Notes under the pieces: generated by a model | The model's database searches: none | Told to the model about the DNA's origin: nothing | The model's input: only the letters and a program-made list of their open reading frames with translations | Translations under genes and position numbers: made by a program | From: Streptomyces specialis | GTDB taxonomy: Bacteria > Actinomycetota > Actinomycetes > Streptomycetales > Streptomycetaceae | Length of the DNA stretch: 64,000 nt | Assembly: GCF_001493375.1 (NCBI RefSeq) | Contig: NZ_LN929895.1 | Span: forward strand, 1-64,000 | Direction: 5' to 3' | Part shown: one piece after another, positions 26,086 to 34,609 of the stretch | Position numbering within the stretch: the stretch's first letter is position 1 | Layout: the number at the start of each line of letters is the position of its first letter

Positions 26086-27648
26086 TCAGACGAGGCGCAC
26101 CGGCTTGTCGGGGCGGACCCCGGCATGGGCGAGCCAGTCCAGCAGCGGCGCCGGGTCGCCGTCGTCGACGAGGCTGTGGACGGGCGCCGACAGGCCGTCG
26201 TGGCGCCGGCCGTCGAGGAGGAGCACCGGGCCGTCCAGCCAGTCGAGCCCCGGGGCCGCGTTCGACGTGTCGGCGGCGGCGCAGCAGACGGCGGCGGCGA
26301 CGTGTTCGAGGAGCAGGTCGCGGTCGCTGCGCGGCGCCTGCAGCGGGAGCGGTATCGGGAGCGGCGCGCCGCCGGGCGGGCCCGCCGGCTGGGCGACGGG
26401 CGGGGCCTCGGCCCGCGCGGCGTCGGCGCCGAGGCGGGCGGCCAGCGCGTCCGTGCCGTCCGCGACGGCGGCTGCGTCCACCAGGCCCTTCAGGGCGCGG
26501 TCCAGGGTCGGGGTCTCGGCGGCGTCCAGCACGGTGAAGAGGCGGGCCGCGCGGTCGCGCCAGACGCGGTCCACGACCTCCTCGGGGTACGCGGCCCAGT
26601 CGACGGGCGCCCACGCGGCGCCGGGACCGGAGGGGATGCCGTGGAAGAGGCGGGCGGCGAGCAGCGAGATCTCCTCGTCCACCGCGCCGGGCTCCTCCAG
26701 CAGGTCGCAGGCGGGGCGCTCGGCCAGCCGGGCGGTGAAGCCCTCGGCGAGCCGGTCGCGGCGGGACAGCTCGGTGAGCGCGGCGGCGGCGCCCGCGTCC
26801 AGCCGTCTGGGCCAGCGGCCGATGCGCCAGGCCGGCAGCGCCACCCGGGTCAGCAGCCGGTCCCAGCCCGCGTAGGCGAGGCCGACCTGCTCCTGCGCGA
26901 CGATCCGCAGCCCCTGGTCGACGCTCTGGGCGCGGGCCGAGGCCGCGGCGGCGACCCCGCGTTCCATCTCGGTGCTGTGGCCGGCCGCGGCCCCGAGCAT
27001 GATCCGGGCGACGCGGGCGGACAGGGCGAGCAGCGGGCGGCGGAACGGCGAGGTGCCGGCGGCGAGACCTATGCAGGCGTCCCAGGAGCGCAGGCAGCGG
27101 CGGGCCGAGGCGATGTCGGGGTGGGCGGAGGGCCCGGTGCCCGCGACGACGGGCGCCAGCAGGGCGCGCAGCTCCGCCACCCGCATCCACCACAGGAACG
27201 GCGAGCCGATGACCAGCGTCGGGGCGACGGCCCCGGCCGCGCCGCCGCGGGGCGGCGGGCCCGGCGGCTCCTCCAGCCAACTGTCGCAGTCGGGGGTGAG
27301 GGCGATGGCGCTGGGCGGCGGCACGTCGAGGCGCTCCGCCAGCTCCCGTATCAGCCCGTGGAGAGCGGGCGCCGAGCGCTCGGTCACCTCGATCGTGGGG
27401 GTGACGGCGGGCCGGGCGCGGGCGATAGTCAGCCCGGCGGCGGCGGCCACGGCGCCGGTGAGGACGGCGACGGCGGCGGCGGGCCAGCGCAGGGTGGCCA
27501 GCGGGCCGCCGCTGCCGGCGAACAGGACGACGGCGAAGGCCGTGGGCAGCAGGCCCACGGCCAGCGCGTTGTTCCGCACGCGGAGCACTGCCAGGGCGTG
27601 ATCCTGCGCGGAGTGTGTGCGGTCGCGCGACGCTTCGTGCTGCACCAT
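26086..27648 (-). CDS. Membrane protein related to M48 peptidases, zinc motif absent
   Basis: This 520-residue protein has two membrane segments near residues 26-75. A region like the start of M48 metallopeptidase domains follows: ALHGLIRELAERLDVPPPSA, then a Cys/Trp loop, GSPFLWWMRVAELRALLAPV. Where M48 enzymes carry HExxH this protein reads APVVAGTGPSAHPD, so it is probably catalytically dead or a different activity. A long helical C-terminal part and a Pro-rich linker follow. GGAGGGCAGGGC precedes the ATG at 27648; the open frame further right runs into adapter sequence. Confidence 0.7.
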   Translation of the reverse strand: MVQHEASRDRTHSAQDHALAVLRVRNNALAVGLLPTAFAVVLFAGSGGPLATLRWPAAAVAVLTGAVAAAAGLTIARARPAVTPTIEVTERSAPALHGLIRELAERLDVPPPSAIALTPDCDSWLEEPPGPPPRGGAAGAVAPTLVIGSPFLWWMRVAELRALLAPVVAGTGPSAHPDIASARRCLRSWDACIGLAAGTSPFRRPLLALSARVARIMLGAAAGHSTEMERGVAAAASARAQSVDQGLRIVAQEQVGLAYAGWDRLLTRVALPAWRIGRWPRRLDAGAAAALTELSRRDRLAEGFTARLAERPACDLLEEPGAVDEEISLLAARLFHGIPSGPGAAWAPVDWAAYPEEVVDRVWRDRAARLFTVLDAAETPTLDRALKGLVDAAAVADGTDALAARLGADAARAEAPPVAQPAGPPGGAPLPIPLPLQAPRSDRDLLLEHVAAAVCCAAADTSNAAPGLDWLDGPVLLLDGRRHDGLSAPVHSLVDDGDPAPLLDWLAHAGVRPDKPVRLV

Positions 27649-27795
27649 GCCCTGCCCTCCGCTTCGCCGAACCCCGGCCGAACCCCACGAGTGCCCACTC
27701 CGCGCGGTCCGAAAGACCGGCGGCTCTCCCACTGTGGCACCGGCCGCTGACATCGCAATGCGCGGTGAGCCGAACGCCGTAGGGCGGGGCGGCAG

Positions 27796-27870
27796 CTGCC
27801 TCTTATACACCACCCCGCGCACACGAGACCGGGTCAAACACCGTATGCCGTCTTCTTCTTGAAAAAACAA
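27796..27870. other. Embedded sequencing-adapter remnant (P7 read-through)
   Basis: This aligns without gaps over 66 bases to the Nextera P7 arm: CTGCCTCTTATACAC, then CACGAGAC, 8 index-like bases, CGTATGCCGTCTTCTTCTTG, and a run of A. It lies between the M48-like gene and purD and creates a false N-terminal extension of the former. Confidence 0.96.
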
Positions 27871-27905
27871 GCTAGCGCGTGCACGTCAGCCGCTCAGCCC
27901 CACGG

Positions 27906-29192
27906 TCACTCGATGGTGGGGCTTTGGGGAGAGGAGGGAACCGCGCCGGCGGCCCGCGCGGCGATGTCCGTGCGGTGGTGCGACCCGGCCAGCCGGACGC
28001 GGGCGACGGAACGGTAGGCCAGCGCCCTGGCCTGCGCGAGGTCCGGTCCGGTGGCGGTCACGGACAGCACCCGGCCGCCCGCGCTGACGACGCGGCCGTC
28101 GGCGTCGAGCGCCGTCCCGGCGTGCAGGACGTACGCCTCGGGGCCGTCGTGGGCGGCCACGTCGTCGAGGCCCTCGATCGGGTCACCGGCGCGCGGCGCC
28201 TCGGGGTATCCCCCGGCGGCGATCACGACCGTGACGGCCGCGCCGTCGCTCCAGCGCAGCGGCGGGAAGTCCGCCAGTTCCCCGGTGGCCGCGGCGTGCA
28301 GCAGCCCGGCCAGCGGCGTGCGCAGGCGGGCCAGCACGACCTGGGTCTCCGGGTCGCCGAACCTGGCGTTGAACTCCACGACCCGCACGCCGCGCGAGGT
28401 GAGGGCGAGCCCGGCGTAGAGCAGCCCGGAGAACGGGGTGCCGCGCCGGCGCATCTCCTCGACGGTGGGCCGCAGGACGGTCTCCATCACCTCGTCGGTG
28501 AGCTTGGGGTCGGCCCACGGCAGCGGCGAGTACGCGCCCATGCCGCCGGTGTTGGGGCCGGCGTCGCCGTCGAGGGCCCGTTTGAAGTCCTGGGCGGGCT
28601 GGAGCGGTACGACGGTCACGCCGTCGGTGACCGCGAAGAGGGAGACCTCGGGCCCGTCGAGGTACTCCTCGATGACCACCCGGTCACAGGCGCGGGCGTG
28701 TGCGCGGGCGCTTTCGAGGTCGTCGGTCACCACGACGCCCTTGCCCGCGGCGAGGCCGTCGTCCTTCACCACGTACGGCGGGCCGAAGGCGTCCAGCGCC
28801 TCGTCGGCCTCCTCGGGGGTGACGCAGACGTAGGAGCGGGCGGTCGGCACGCCCGCGGCGGCCATGACCTCCTTCGCGAACGCCTTGCTGCCCTCCAGTC
28901 GGGCGGCGTCGCCGGACGGGCCGAAGACCGGGATCCCGGCGGCGCGCACCGCGTCGGCGATGCCCGCCACCAGCGGGGCCTCCGGGCCGACGACGACCAG
29001 GTCGGCGCCGAGCCGGCCGGCCAGCGCGGCGACGGCCGCGCCGTCGAGCGCGTCGACCTCGTGCCGGGTCGCCACGGCGGCGATTCCGGCGTTGCCGGGG
29101 GCGCAGTGCAGCTCACTGACGGCCGGGTCGCTGATCAGTGCGTGGCACAGGGCGTGTTCGCGGGCGCCGCCGCCGATGACAAGAATCCTCAC
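27906..29192 (-). CDS. purD: Phosphoribosylamine-glycine ligase PurD
   Basis: GAR synthetase (428 residues) couples phosphoribosylamine and glycine with ATP, the second purine step. It is an ATP-grasp enzyme: N-terminal [19 protein letters not shown], then [34 protein letters not shown] and [20 protein letters not shown], plus metal-binding [12 protein letters not shown]. The GTG at 29192 gives the family N terminus but has only a weak ribosome site. An extension to 30275 in the same frame is false. The adapter block lies 36 bases after the stop. Confidence 0.96.
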   Translation of the reverse strand: MRILVIGGGAREHALCHALISDPAVSELHCAPGNAGIAAVATRHEVDALDGAAVAALAGRLGADLVVVGPEAPLVAGIADAVRAAGIPVFGPSGDAARLEGSKAFAKEVMAAAGVPTARSYVCVTPEEADEALDAFGPPYVVKDDGLAAGKGVVVTDDLESARAHARACDRVVIEEYLDGPEVSLFAVTDGVTVVPLQPAQDFKRALDGDAGPNTGGMGAYSPLPWADPKLTDEVMETVLRPTVEEMRRRGTPFSGLLYAGLALTSRGVRVVEFNARFGDPETQVVLARLRTPLAGLLHAAATGELADFPPLRWSDGAAVTVVIAAGGYPEAPRAGDPIEGLDDVAAHDGPEAYVLHAGTALDADGRVVSAGGRVLSVTATGPDLAQARALAYRSVARVRLAGSHHRTDIAARAAGAVPSSPQSPTIE

Positions 29193-29351
29193 GCGGGGCA
29201 GCCTAACGGCGGCGCTCGGCGGCCCACTCTTTCGGGTGAGGGGGTGGGGCCCGGGGCGGTCGGCCCGCCGCCGGTTCGTGCCGGTTCCGCCCGGGTCGGC
29301 GCGGAACGGGCGGAGCGGGGAGCGGTGCCGGAAACGGTAAGAAATGCGCTT

Positions 29352-30056
29352 ATGCCCCCTGATCAGTTCGAGACACACGAGGAGTCCGAGGGCGTCGGCC
29401 GGAACGGCGGGACCGCCGGTAACGCTGCGAGCGCCGACGACGCCGGGGCGGCCCGGCTGGCGCAGCTCTACACCTGGGCGGAGGCGGAGGCGCTGCGGAC
29501 CGTCGAGTGGTACTTCGCGGACCGGCTGTGGAAACGGCGGGCGGCCCGGCTGCTGCGGTCCGGGACGGTGGCGGGCGTGGCGGGCGGCGTCGCGCTGCCG
29601 CTGTTCGGCTCCGGTCTCGAACGCTGGGCCTGCCTCGCGCTGCTGGGCGCGGCGTTCTGCCTCGGCTGCGACCGGTACCTCGGGCTGACGTCGGGGTGGA
29701 TGCGGGACGTGGCGACCGCGCAGGCGGTGGGGCGGCGGCTGACGGCGCTGCGCTACGACTGGGCGGCGGAGGACGTGCGGGAGCCGGAGGGCCCGCCGGG
29801 CGAGGCGGCGGAGCGGCGGCTGGCGGTGCTGCGGCGGTTCTCCGAGGACGTCACCGAGTTGGTGCGGACGGAAACGGCCGCGTGGATGCGGGAGTTCGGC
29901 GGGAACGCGGTCCCGGCGGCGGACCGGGCGCCGGGCGGGCCGGGGGCCGTGGAGGGCGAGCAGCCGCGCAGGCACCGTTACCCCGGCTTCTCCGGCGAGT
30001 TCGCCATGCGGCCGAGCATGCCGCGCCAGCGCCCCGGCGAGCCGCCCCGGCCGTGA
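29352..30056 (+). CDS. SLATT-domain membrane protein
   Basis: This 234-residue protein has a polar N-terminal region, a helix with [20 protein letters not shown], then two membrane segments (about residues 74-110, [16 protein letters not shown] and [12 protein letters not shown]). A cytoplasmic helical tail follows. This two-helix arrangement is the SLATT/DUF4231 group, some of which are thought to act as effector membrane proteins in defence or nucleotide-signalling systems; no partner nuclease or cyclase is next to it. ATG 29352 is used; a GTG at 29325 is an alternative. It diverges from purD. Confidence 0.7.
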   Translation: MPPDQFETHEESEGVGRNGGTAGNAASADDAGAARLAQLYTWAEAEALRTVEWYFADRLWKRRAARLLRSGTVAGVAGGVALPLFGSGLERWACLALLGAAFCLGCDRYLGLTSGWMRDVATAQAVGRRLTALRYDWAAEDVREPEGPPGEAAERRLAVLRRFSEDVTELVRTETAAWMREFGGNAVPAADRAPGGPGAVEGEQPRRHRYPGFSGEFAMRPSMPRQRPGEPPRP

Positions 30057-30083
30057 ACCGGTGGTGAACCGGTCGTGAACCGG
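30053..30083. repeat. Three GTGAACCGG direct repeats
   Basis: GTGAACCGG occurs at 30053, 30064 and 30075, an 11-base period, starting at the stop codon of the SLATT gene. Short tandem duplications probably extended the 3' end. Confidence 0.8.
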
Positions 30084-30094
30084 GGCGGGGGCGG

Positions 30095-30699
30095 CTAGCT
30101 GAAGACGATCATCGAGCCCTGGGCGAGGCTGCGGGTGGCCGCCGCGTGGAGGCCGAGCCAGACGTGGCGCTCCTGGGCGAACGGACCGTCTCCGTAGCCC
30201 CGCAGCGCGGCGGGGGGTGGCGCGGGTCGATGTCCAGGACCGGGGCGACCAGCTCCAGTTCGCGCAGCAGCCCATGGCTGGAGCCCAGCGGGCCGCCGCC
30301 GGACAGCAGCGACTCGTTGACCAGCGGACGCGGGAAGTCCACCGGGACGTAGGCGCCCGCGTGGTCGAAGTGCCAGACGAGGTGCGCTCCTTGGGCGTTC
30401 GCCTCGAACATCTCCAGCAACTGCTGGTAGTCGCCGTCCAGTTCTTCGGCAGGCGTCACGGGCAGCCCGCTGAGCTGGAGCAGGTACGCCCGGCGCAGCA
30501 GGTGGAGCGCGGCGTAGTCGAAGCCGGCGACCGGGGCGACGGCTCCCGATGTGCCGGGGACGTACCCGTGGACCGGCACCGGGGGCAGTCCGGCCTCGGC
30601 CAGGGCCCGGTCGTACTCGGCGAGTTCTTCCGCGAAGGGGTTGTCGGGGCTGTGGCACAGCACATCGACGAGGGGGACCAGCCACAGGTCACAGGCCAC
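30095..30699 (-). CDS. Hypothetical protein with a frameshift
   Basis: This is an unassigned soluble protein of about 200 residues. The N-terminal 165 residues ([20 protein letters not shown], then [20 protein letters not shown]) are in one frame. The natural C terminus ([19 protein letters not shown], then [11 protein letters not shown]) is in another. The frames switch at the run of six G at 30212-30217, so one base is gained or lost. Given the poor quality of this assembly, a sequencing error is more likely than a pseudogene. It starts 48 bases after the gntR stop and is probably its operon partner. Confidence 0.75.
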
Positions 30700-30747
30700 G
30701 AAGCGGCTCTCTCTCGGCGCTTGGTCGGACGTTCGGCAACTGCCAGC

Positions 30748-31407
30748 CTAGTCGGCGAGTTGCACGGCGAGGGCCAGCGCGTGGGTGCGGTGGGCGCGGA
30801 GCAGCCGGTCGGCCTCGGCGGTGTCCCGGCGTTCGACGGCGTCGGCCAGTTCCAGGTGGCCCGCCCACAACCGCCCGGCCAGAGCGGTCGGTTGGCGGCG
30901 CAGGTGCGGCACGGCGAACGCCCAGCAGGCGACGCGCAGCCGGTCGAGGAACTCCCCGATGTGCGGGTTGCCGAGCAGCGCGTCCAGCTCGCGCCAGAAG
31001 CGGAGGTCGTAGGCGACGAGGATGTCCAGATCGCCGGCCAGGGCGGCCTGGCGGGCGGCGGCGGCGCGGCGGCGGATGGAGGTGAACGCCTCCGGGACCG
31101 CCTCGCGCAGGCTTAACGCCGGGTTCCCGTGCAGGATTCCGTCGCTGACGAGGGTCTGGGCCTCGATCATGTACCGGAAGTCGGCCAGCGAGAACCGCCT
31201 GATGCGGAAGCCGCGGTGCTGTTCCACCTCCAGCAGCCCCTGCGCCGACAGATCGACGAGGGCTTCGCGCACCGGGGTCGCGGAGACGCCGTACTGCTCG
31301 GCGATCTCGCGGACGGTGAACTCCCCCCCGGGGGCGAGCCGCCCGGCCAGGATCTCTTCCCGCAGGGCGTCGGCGAGCTGCTCGCGCAAGGTGCTGCGTT
31401 GAATCAC
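30748..31407 (-). CDS. GntR-family (FCD) transcriptional regulator
   Basis: This 219-residue regulator has an N-terminal winged helix (QLADALREEILAGRLAPGGE, then VREIAEQYGVSATPVREAL), the classical GntR signature. An all-helical FCD ligand domain follows with RFWRELDALLGNPHIGEFLD and a late HLELADAVERRD. The GTG at 31407 starts VIQRSTLREQL. It diverges from the DJ-1/MarR operon across a 90-base region carrying two palindromes at 31440-31472, so it is one candidate binder of them. The ligand is not predictable. Confidence 0.92.
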   Translation of the reverse strand: MIQRSTLREQLADALREEILAGRLAPGGEFTVREIAEQYGVSATPVREALVDLSAQGLLEVEQHRGFRIRRFSLADFRYMIEAQTLVSDGILHGNPALSLREAVPEAFTSIRRRAAAARQAALAGDLDILVAYDLRFWRELDALLGNPHIGEFLDRLRVACWAFAVPHLRRQPTALAGRLWAGHLELADAVERRDTAEADRLLRAHRTHALALAVQLAD

Positions 31408-31439
31408 GGCAGCACAGCCTACAGACGCCCCCGATGATT

Positions 31440-31472
31440 GACAGAATGCTGTCTAAGCGACAGAATCCTGTC
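31440..31472. promoter_or_regulatory. Two tandem palindromic operators
   Basis: GACAGAATGCTGTC (31440-31453) and GACAGAATCCTGTC (31459-31472) are near-perfect 14-base palindromes with the same core. Their centres are 19 bases apart, about two helical turns. They end 25 bases before the GTG at 31498 and lie in the gntR/DJ-1 divergent region. Candidate binders are the MarR protein at 32118 or the GntR protein. Confidence 0.85.
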
Positions 31473-31497
31473 ATCGACATCGCCACCAGGAGGCACC

Positions 31498-32121
31498 GTG
31501 CGCACCACCCCCAAGTCCCCCGACTCCCGGCCCACCGTTCATCTGGCCGTCTACGACACGCTCGCCGACTGGGAGACCGGCCACGCCGTCGCCGAGCTGG
31601 CCCGGCGCGGGTACCGGGTGCTGGCCGTGGGCCCGACCACCGAGCCGGTCACCACCGTCGGCGGGCTGCGCTGGCTGCCCGACCTCGCCCTGGCCGACCT
31701 GCGGCCCGAGGACAGCGCGATGCTGATCCTGCCCGGCGCGGACCTGTGGATGACCGGGACGGCGCTGACGCCGTTCGCCCGCGCCGCGCGCGACTTCCTC
31801 GCGGCCGGTGTGCCGGTGGCCGCGATCTGCGGCGCGACGGTCGGGCTGGCCCGCGAGGGCCTGCTCGACGACCGCGCGCACACCGGCGCGGCGGCGCAGG
31901 TGCTGGCGCTCAGCGGTTACGCGGGCGGCGCGCTGTACCGGGAGGCCGACGCGGTCACCGACCGGGACGTCGTCACGGCCGGGCCGACCGACCCCGAGGC
32001 GTTCGCCCGGGAGATCTTCGCGCGGCTCGGCGTCTTCGGACCGGAGGTGCTGGACGCCTGGTTCCGCCTGTTCGCGCACTCGGACGCGTCGGCGTACGAG
32101 ACCGTGGCGGCGGCCGGATGA
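31498..32121 (+). CDS. DJ-1/PfpI family glutamine-amidotransferase-like protein
   Basis: This 207-residue cytoplasmic protein of the DJ-1/ThiJ/PfpI superfamily has strand VHLAVYDTLADWETGHAVAE and the nucleophile-elbow Cys in AAICGATVGLAREGLLDD. HTGAA, the partner His, follows. Relatives are proteases, glyoxalases or stress chaperones, and the activity here is open. AGGAGG five bases before the GTG at 31498 decides the start. It is the first gene of a two-gene operon; its stop overlaps the marR start as ATGA, and two palindromes sit at its promoter. Confidence 0.88.
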   Translation: MRTTPKSPDSRPTVHLAVYDTLADWETGHAVAELARRGYRVLAVGPTTEPVTTVGGLRWLPDLALADLRPEDSAMLILPGADLWMTGTALTPFARAARDFLAAGVPVAAICGATVGLAREGLLDDRAHTGAAAQVLALSGYAGGALYREADAVTDRDVVTAGPTDPEAFAREIFARLGVFGPEVLDAWFRLFAHSDASAYETVAAAG

Positions 32122-32615
32122 GCGGCGACACCCACCGGCGCCAGGAGCTGCTGTCCGGCACCGCGCTGACCGCCTTCCGGCTCAACGGGCAGTTCCTGTC
32201 CGTGGCCGAGCGGCTGGCGCGGCCCGCCGGGCTGACGGCCGCGTGGTGGCAGGTGCTGGGCGCGGTGCTCGACGAGCCGCTGCCGGTGGCGGGCATCGCG
32301 CGGGTCATGGGCATCACCCGGCAGAGCGTGCAGCGCGTCGCCGACCTCCTCGTGGCACGCGGCCTGGCGGCGTACGAGCCCAACCCGGCCCACCGCAGGG
32401 CCAAGCTGGTCACCCCCACCGCCGAGGGCCGGGCCGCGATCCGGCGCATCGGCCCCGGGCACGCGGAGTTCGCCGCCCGGCTGGCGGAAGCGCTGGGCGG
32501 GGAGCGGGAGTTCACCGAGGCGCTGGACGCGCTGACGCGGCTGTCGGACGCGCTGGACCGGCTCGACGGCGGCGGGACGGTCACCGGAACGGCCTCCCCC
32601 CGAAGCGCCCGGTGA
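32118..32615 (+). CDS. MarR-family transcriptional regulator
   Basis: This 165-residue regulator has the MarR winged helix: SVAERLARPAGLTAAWWQVL, then IARVMGITRQSVQRVADLLV, the recognition helix, and the wing NPAHRRAKLVTPTAEGRA. MarR dimers usually repress their own operon until a small molecule binds. The four-base ATGA overlap couples it to the DJ-1 gene, so the paired palindromes at 31440-31472 are the natural candidate autoregulatory operators. Confidence 0.92.
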   Translation: MSGDTHRRQELLSGTALTAFRLNGQFLSVAERLARPAGLTAAWWQVLGAVLDEPLPVAGIARVMGITRQSVQRVADLLVARGLAAYEPNPAHRRAKLVTPTAEGRAAIRRIGPGHAEFAARLAEALGGEREFTEALDALTRLSDALDRLDGGGTVTGTASPRSAR

Positions 32616-32690
32616 CCCGCATAGGCTGCCGGGGCGTTCACCTCTATCCTCGGTGAGGCAACCAACGACACATCGGGGGAGCTGCTCCAC

Positions 32691-33626
32691 ATGGACCGGC
32701 TGATGCCAGACGACCCGCGCCGGATCGGTCAGTACCGCCTGCTCGGAAGGCTCGGGGAAGGGGGGATGGGGCAGGTCTTCCTGGCCCGCTCCGAGCGCGG
32801 ACGCACCGTGGCCGTGAAGACGATCCGCCGCGAGCTGGCCCAGGAGCACGACTTCCGGCGCCGGTTCGCGCTGGAGATCACCGCGGCCCGCCGGGTGGGG
32901 GGCCGGTGGACCGCGCCCGTTCTCGACGCCGACACCGAGGCGGCCACGCCCTGGGTGGCCACCGGTTACATCGCGGGACCCTCGCTGCACGAGGTGGTCG
33001 GCCGCGACTTCGGCCCGCTGCCCGAGCGCAGCGTGCTGCTCCTGGCCAACGGCCTGGCCCACGCGCTGCGCGACATCCACGGCGCCGGCCTGGTCCACCG
33101 GGACCTGAAGCCGTCCAACGTGCTGGTCACCATCGACGGGCCGCGCGTCATCGACTTCGGCATCGCCCGCGCCCTGGAGTCCACCGGCGAGTCCGTGACC
33201 AGGACCGGCGCCACGGTCGGCTCCCCCGGCTTCATGTCCCCCGAGCAGGTGCGCGGCCAGCGGCTGACCCCCGCCAGCGACATCTTCTGCCTCGGCTCGC
33301 TGCTCGCCTACGCGGCGACCGGCCGCACCCCGTTCGGCGCGCTCGACTCCGGCGTGCACATCCTCATGTTCCGCATAGCCGAGGAGACGCCGGACCTGAC
33401 GGAAGTCCCGGAGAACCTGCGCCGTCTCATATCCGGCTGTCTCGCCAAGGAACCCGAGCGCCGCACCACCGTCGAGGAACTGCTCGCCGCCACCGGGCCC
33501 GACGGCTCCCGCGAACCCTGGCTGCCCGGCGAACCCGTCGCCCAGCTCGGCCGCCACGCCATCGAGCTGCTCGACTCCGAGAACCCCGAGAGCCGCACCG
33601 ACACCCCCGCCGTCAAGGCGCCGTAG
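32691..33626 (+). CDS. Ser/Thr protein kinase, first of a paralogous pair
   Basis: This eukaryotic-type kinase catalytic domain (311 residues) has a glycine loop LGEGGMGQVF near residue 20, invariant Lys in VAVKTI, HRDLKPSNVLV, DFGIAR and GSPGFMSPEQ. It closely resembles the kinase at 34755, including the juxtamembrane LGRHAIELLDSENP. The apparent stop at 33626 is followed within about 20 bases by adapter sequence. The kinase may therefore continue in the organism through a Pro-rich linker into the membrane sensor at 33749. Start ATG 32691 follows GGGGGAG. Confidence 0.93.
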   Translation: MDRLMPDDPRRIGQYRLLGRLGEGGMGQVFLARSERGRTVAVKTIRRELAQEHDFRRRFALEITAARRVGGRWTAPVLDADTEAATPWVATGYIAGPSLHEVVGRDFGPLPERSVLLLANGLAHALRDIHGAGLVHRDLKPSNVLVTIDGPRVIDFGIARALESTGESVTRTGATVGSPGFMSPEQVRGQRLTPASDIFCLGSLLAYAATGRTPFGALDSGVHILMFRIAEETPDLTEVPENLRRLISGCLAKEPERRTTVEELLAATGPDGSREPWLPGEPVAQLGRHAIELLDSENPESRTDTPAVKAP

Positions 33627-33648
33627 GGGAGTAGGTTGGTATGAATTG

Positions 33649-33718
33649 AATGGCGGTGGGGCACCTGTAGTAGGCGTTGGCCTCTGCTTAGGCTGCGTGA
33701 GGAGGGAAAGAGAGACAG
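33649..33718. other. Probable adapter remnant (P5, forward) between kinase and sensor
   Basis: These 70 bases align without gaps to the 70-base Nextera P5 arm. It opens AATG; the index position reads TGGCCTCT against TATCCTCT (6 of 8); the last 33 bases match at about two thirds of positions and end AGAGACAG. The match is degenerate, but length, order and ends all fit. Confidence 0.72.
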
Positions 33719-33748
33719 GCCCCCTCCCGGCGTAACTCGGGGGGCTAT

Positions 33749-34609
33749 ATGGAGATGTCGCCCTACGCCTCGCAGCCCCTCCCCCAGCAGCGCCGCTCCC
33801 GCCGCACGCCCGTCGCCATCGCCGCGGTCTCGGCGCTGGCGGTGCTGACGGTCGTCGGTGTGGTCATCACCCAGCAGTCGGCCGGCTCGGACGACTCCGC
33901 CATCGACGAGGCGTACCTCGGCGCGTGGCAGGGCGAGTACACCAACGAGAGCGACGAGGTGAAGGAGCTGCGGTTCGAGATCCACCAGGGCGGCGAGGGC
34001 GACATCATCGGCACCGCCATGACCCTCACCGCCACCACGCTGTGCGCCTACCAGATGGAACTGGACTCCTTCGGCGGCGAACTGGCGTTCACCGAGCAGT
34101 CCGACTGGGCGATTCCCGAGGACCAGGCCGACGAGTCCTGCCGCGACAACAGCACCATCCAGACCCTGCGCCTGTCCGAGGACGGCTCCTCGATGGAGTG
34201 GCGCTACAGCAGCCAGAGCGCGACGCTCACCTCGGCCCCGCGCAGCGGCACCGCCGACGTGCCCGAGACGCTGGTGGGCGAGTGGCGCGACGAGGGCACG
34301 AACGACGACGACGAGGACATCGAGGACATCATCACCATCAGCCAGGGCTCGATCGGTGACGCCGTCCTGCGCTACGCCAGGTCCGTGGACGGCGAGCCCA
34401 CCTGCGTCTGGGAGAATCGCCTCGTCAAGGTGGAGGGCAGGGAGATCACCCTCGGCCCCGACGTCGTGGTCGAGAACCCGGGGGACGAGACATGTCACGC
34501 CTACGCGAGCTTCCGGCTGTGGAGCGAGGAGGGTGACGACGACACCATCCGGCTGCTGTGGCTCGACGACCTGGACGCCGACCCGGCCGAGATCGACCGC
34601 AACGACTAG
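33749..34609 (+). CDS. One-pass membrane sensor protein paired with kinase 1
   Basis: This 286-residue protein has a short cytoplasmic Pro/Gln/Arg stretch (YASQPLPQQRRSRR), one membrane segment near residues 27-46, and an acidic extracytoplasmic domain. The domain has an AYLGAWQGEYTNESDEVKEL motif that recurs later as LVGEWRDEG, so it contains two related units. The domain is homologous to the one at 35746-36856 (YIGAWEGPV). The family has no name I recognise. It probably forms the sensor half of a receptor kinase whose linker is lost at the adapter block. The N-terminal ATG at 33749 is therefore uncertain. Confidence 0.7.
   Translation: MEMSPYASQPLPQQRRSRRTPVAIAAVSALAVLTVVGVVITQQSAGSDDSAIDEAYLGAWQGEYTNESDEVKELRFEIHQGGEGDIIGTAMTLTATTLCAYQMELDSFGGELAFTEQSDWAIPEDQADESCRDNSTIQTLRLSEDGSSMEWRYSSQSATLTSAPRSGTADVPETLVGEWRDEGTNDDDEDIEDIITISQGSIGDAVLRYARSVDGEPTCVWENRLVKVEGREITLGPDVVVENPGDETCHAYASFRLWSEEGDDDTIRLLWLDDLDADPAEIDRND

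Noticed and set aside
27649..27870. Longer N terminus for the M48-like gene, starting TTG 27870
   Set aside because: The extra 74 codons are translated from adapter sequence and poly-A.
29352..30056. SLATT protein as part of an anti-phage defence system
   Set aside because: No nuclease, cyclase, reverse transcriptase or other partner is adjacent; it sits between purD and a hypothetical gene.
29192..30275. N-terminal extension of purD across the SLATT gene
   Set aside because: The frame is open only because of base composition. The ATP-grasp fold begins exactly at the GTG at 29192.
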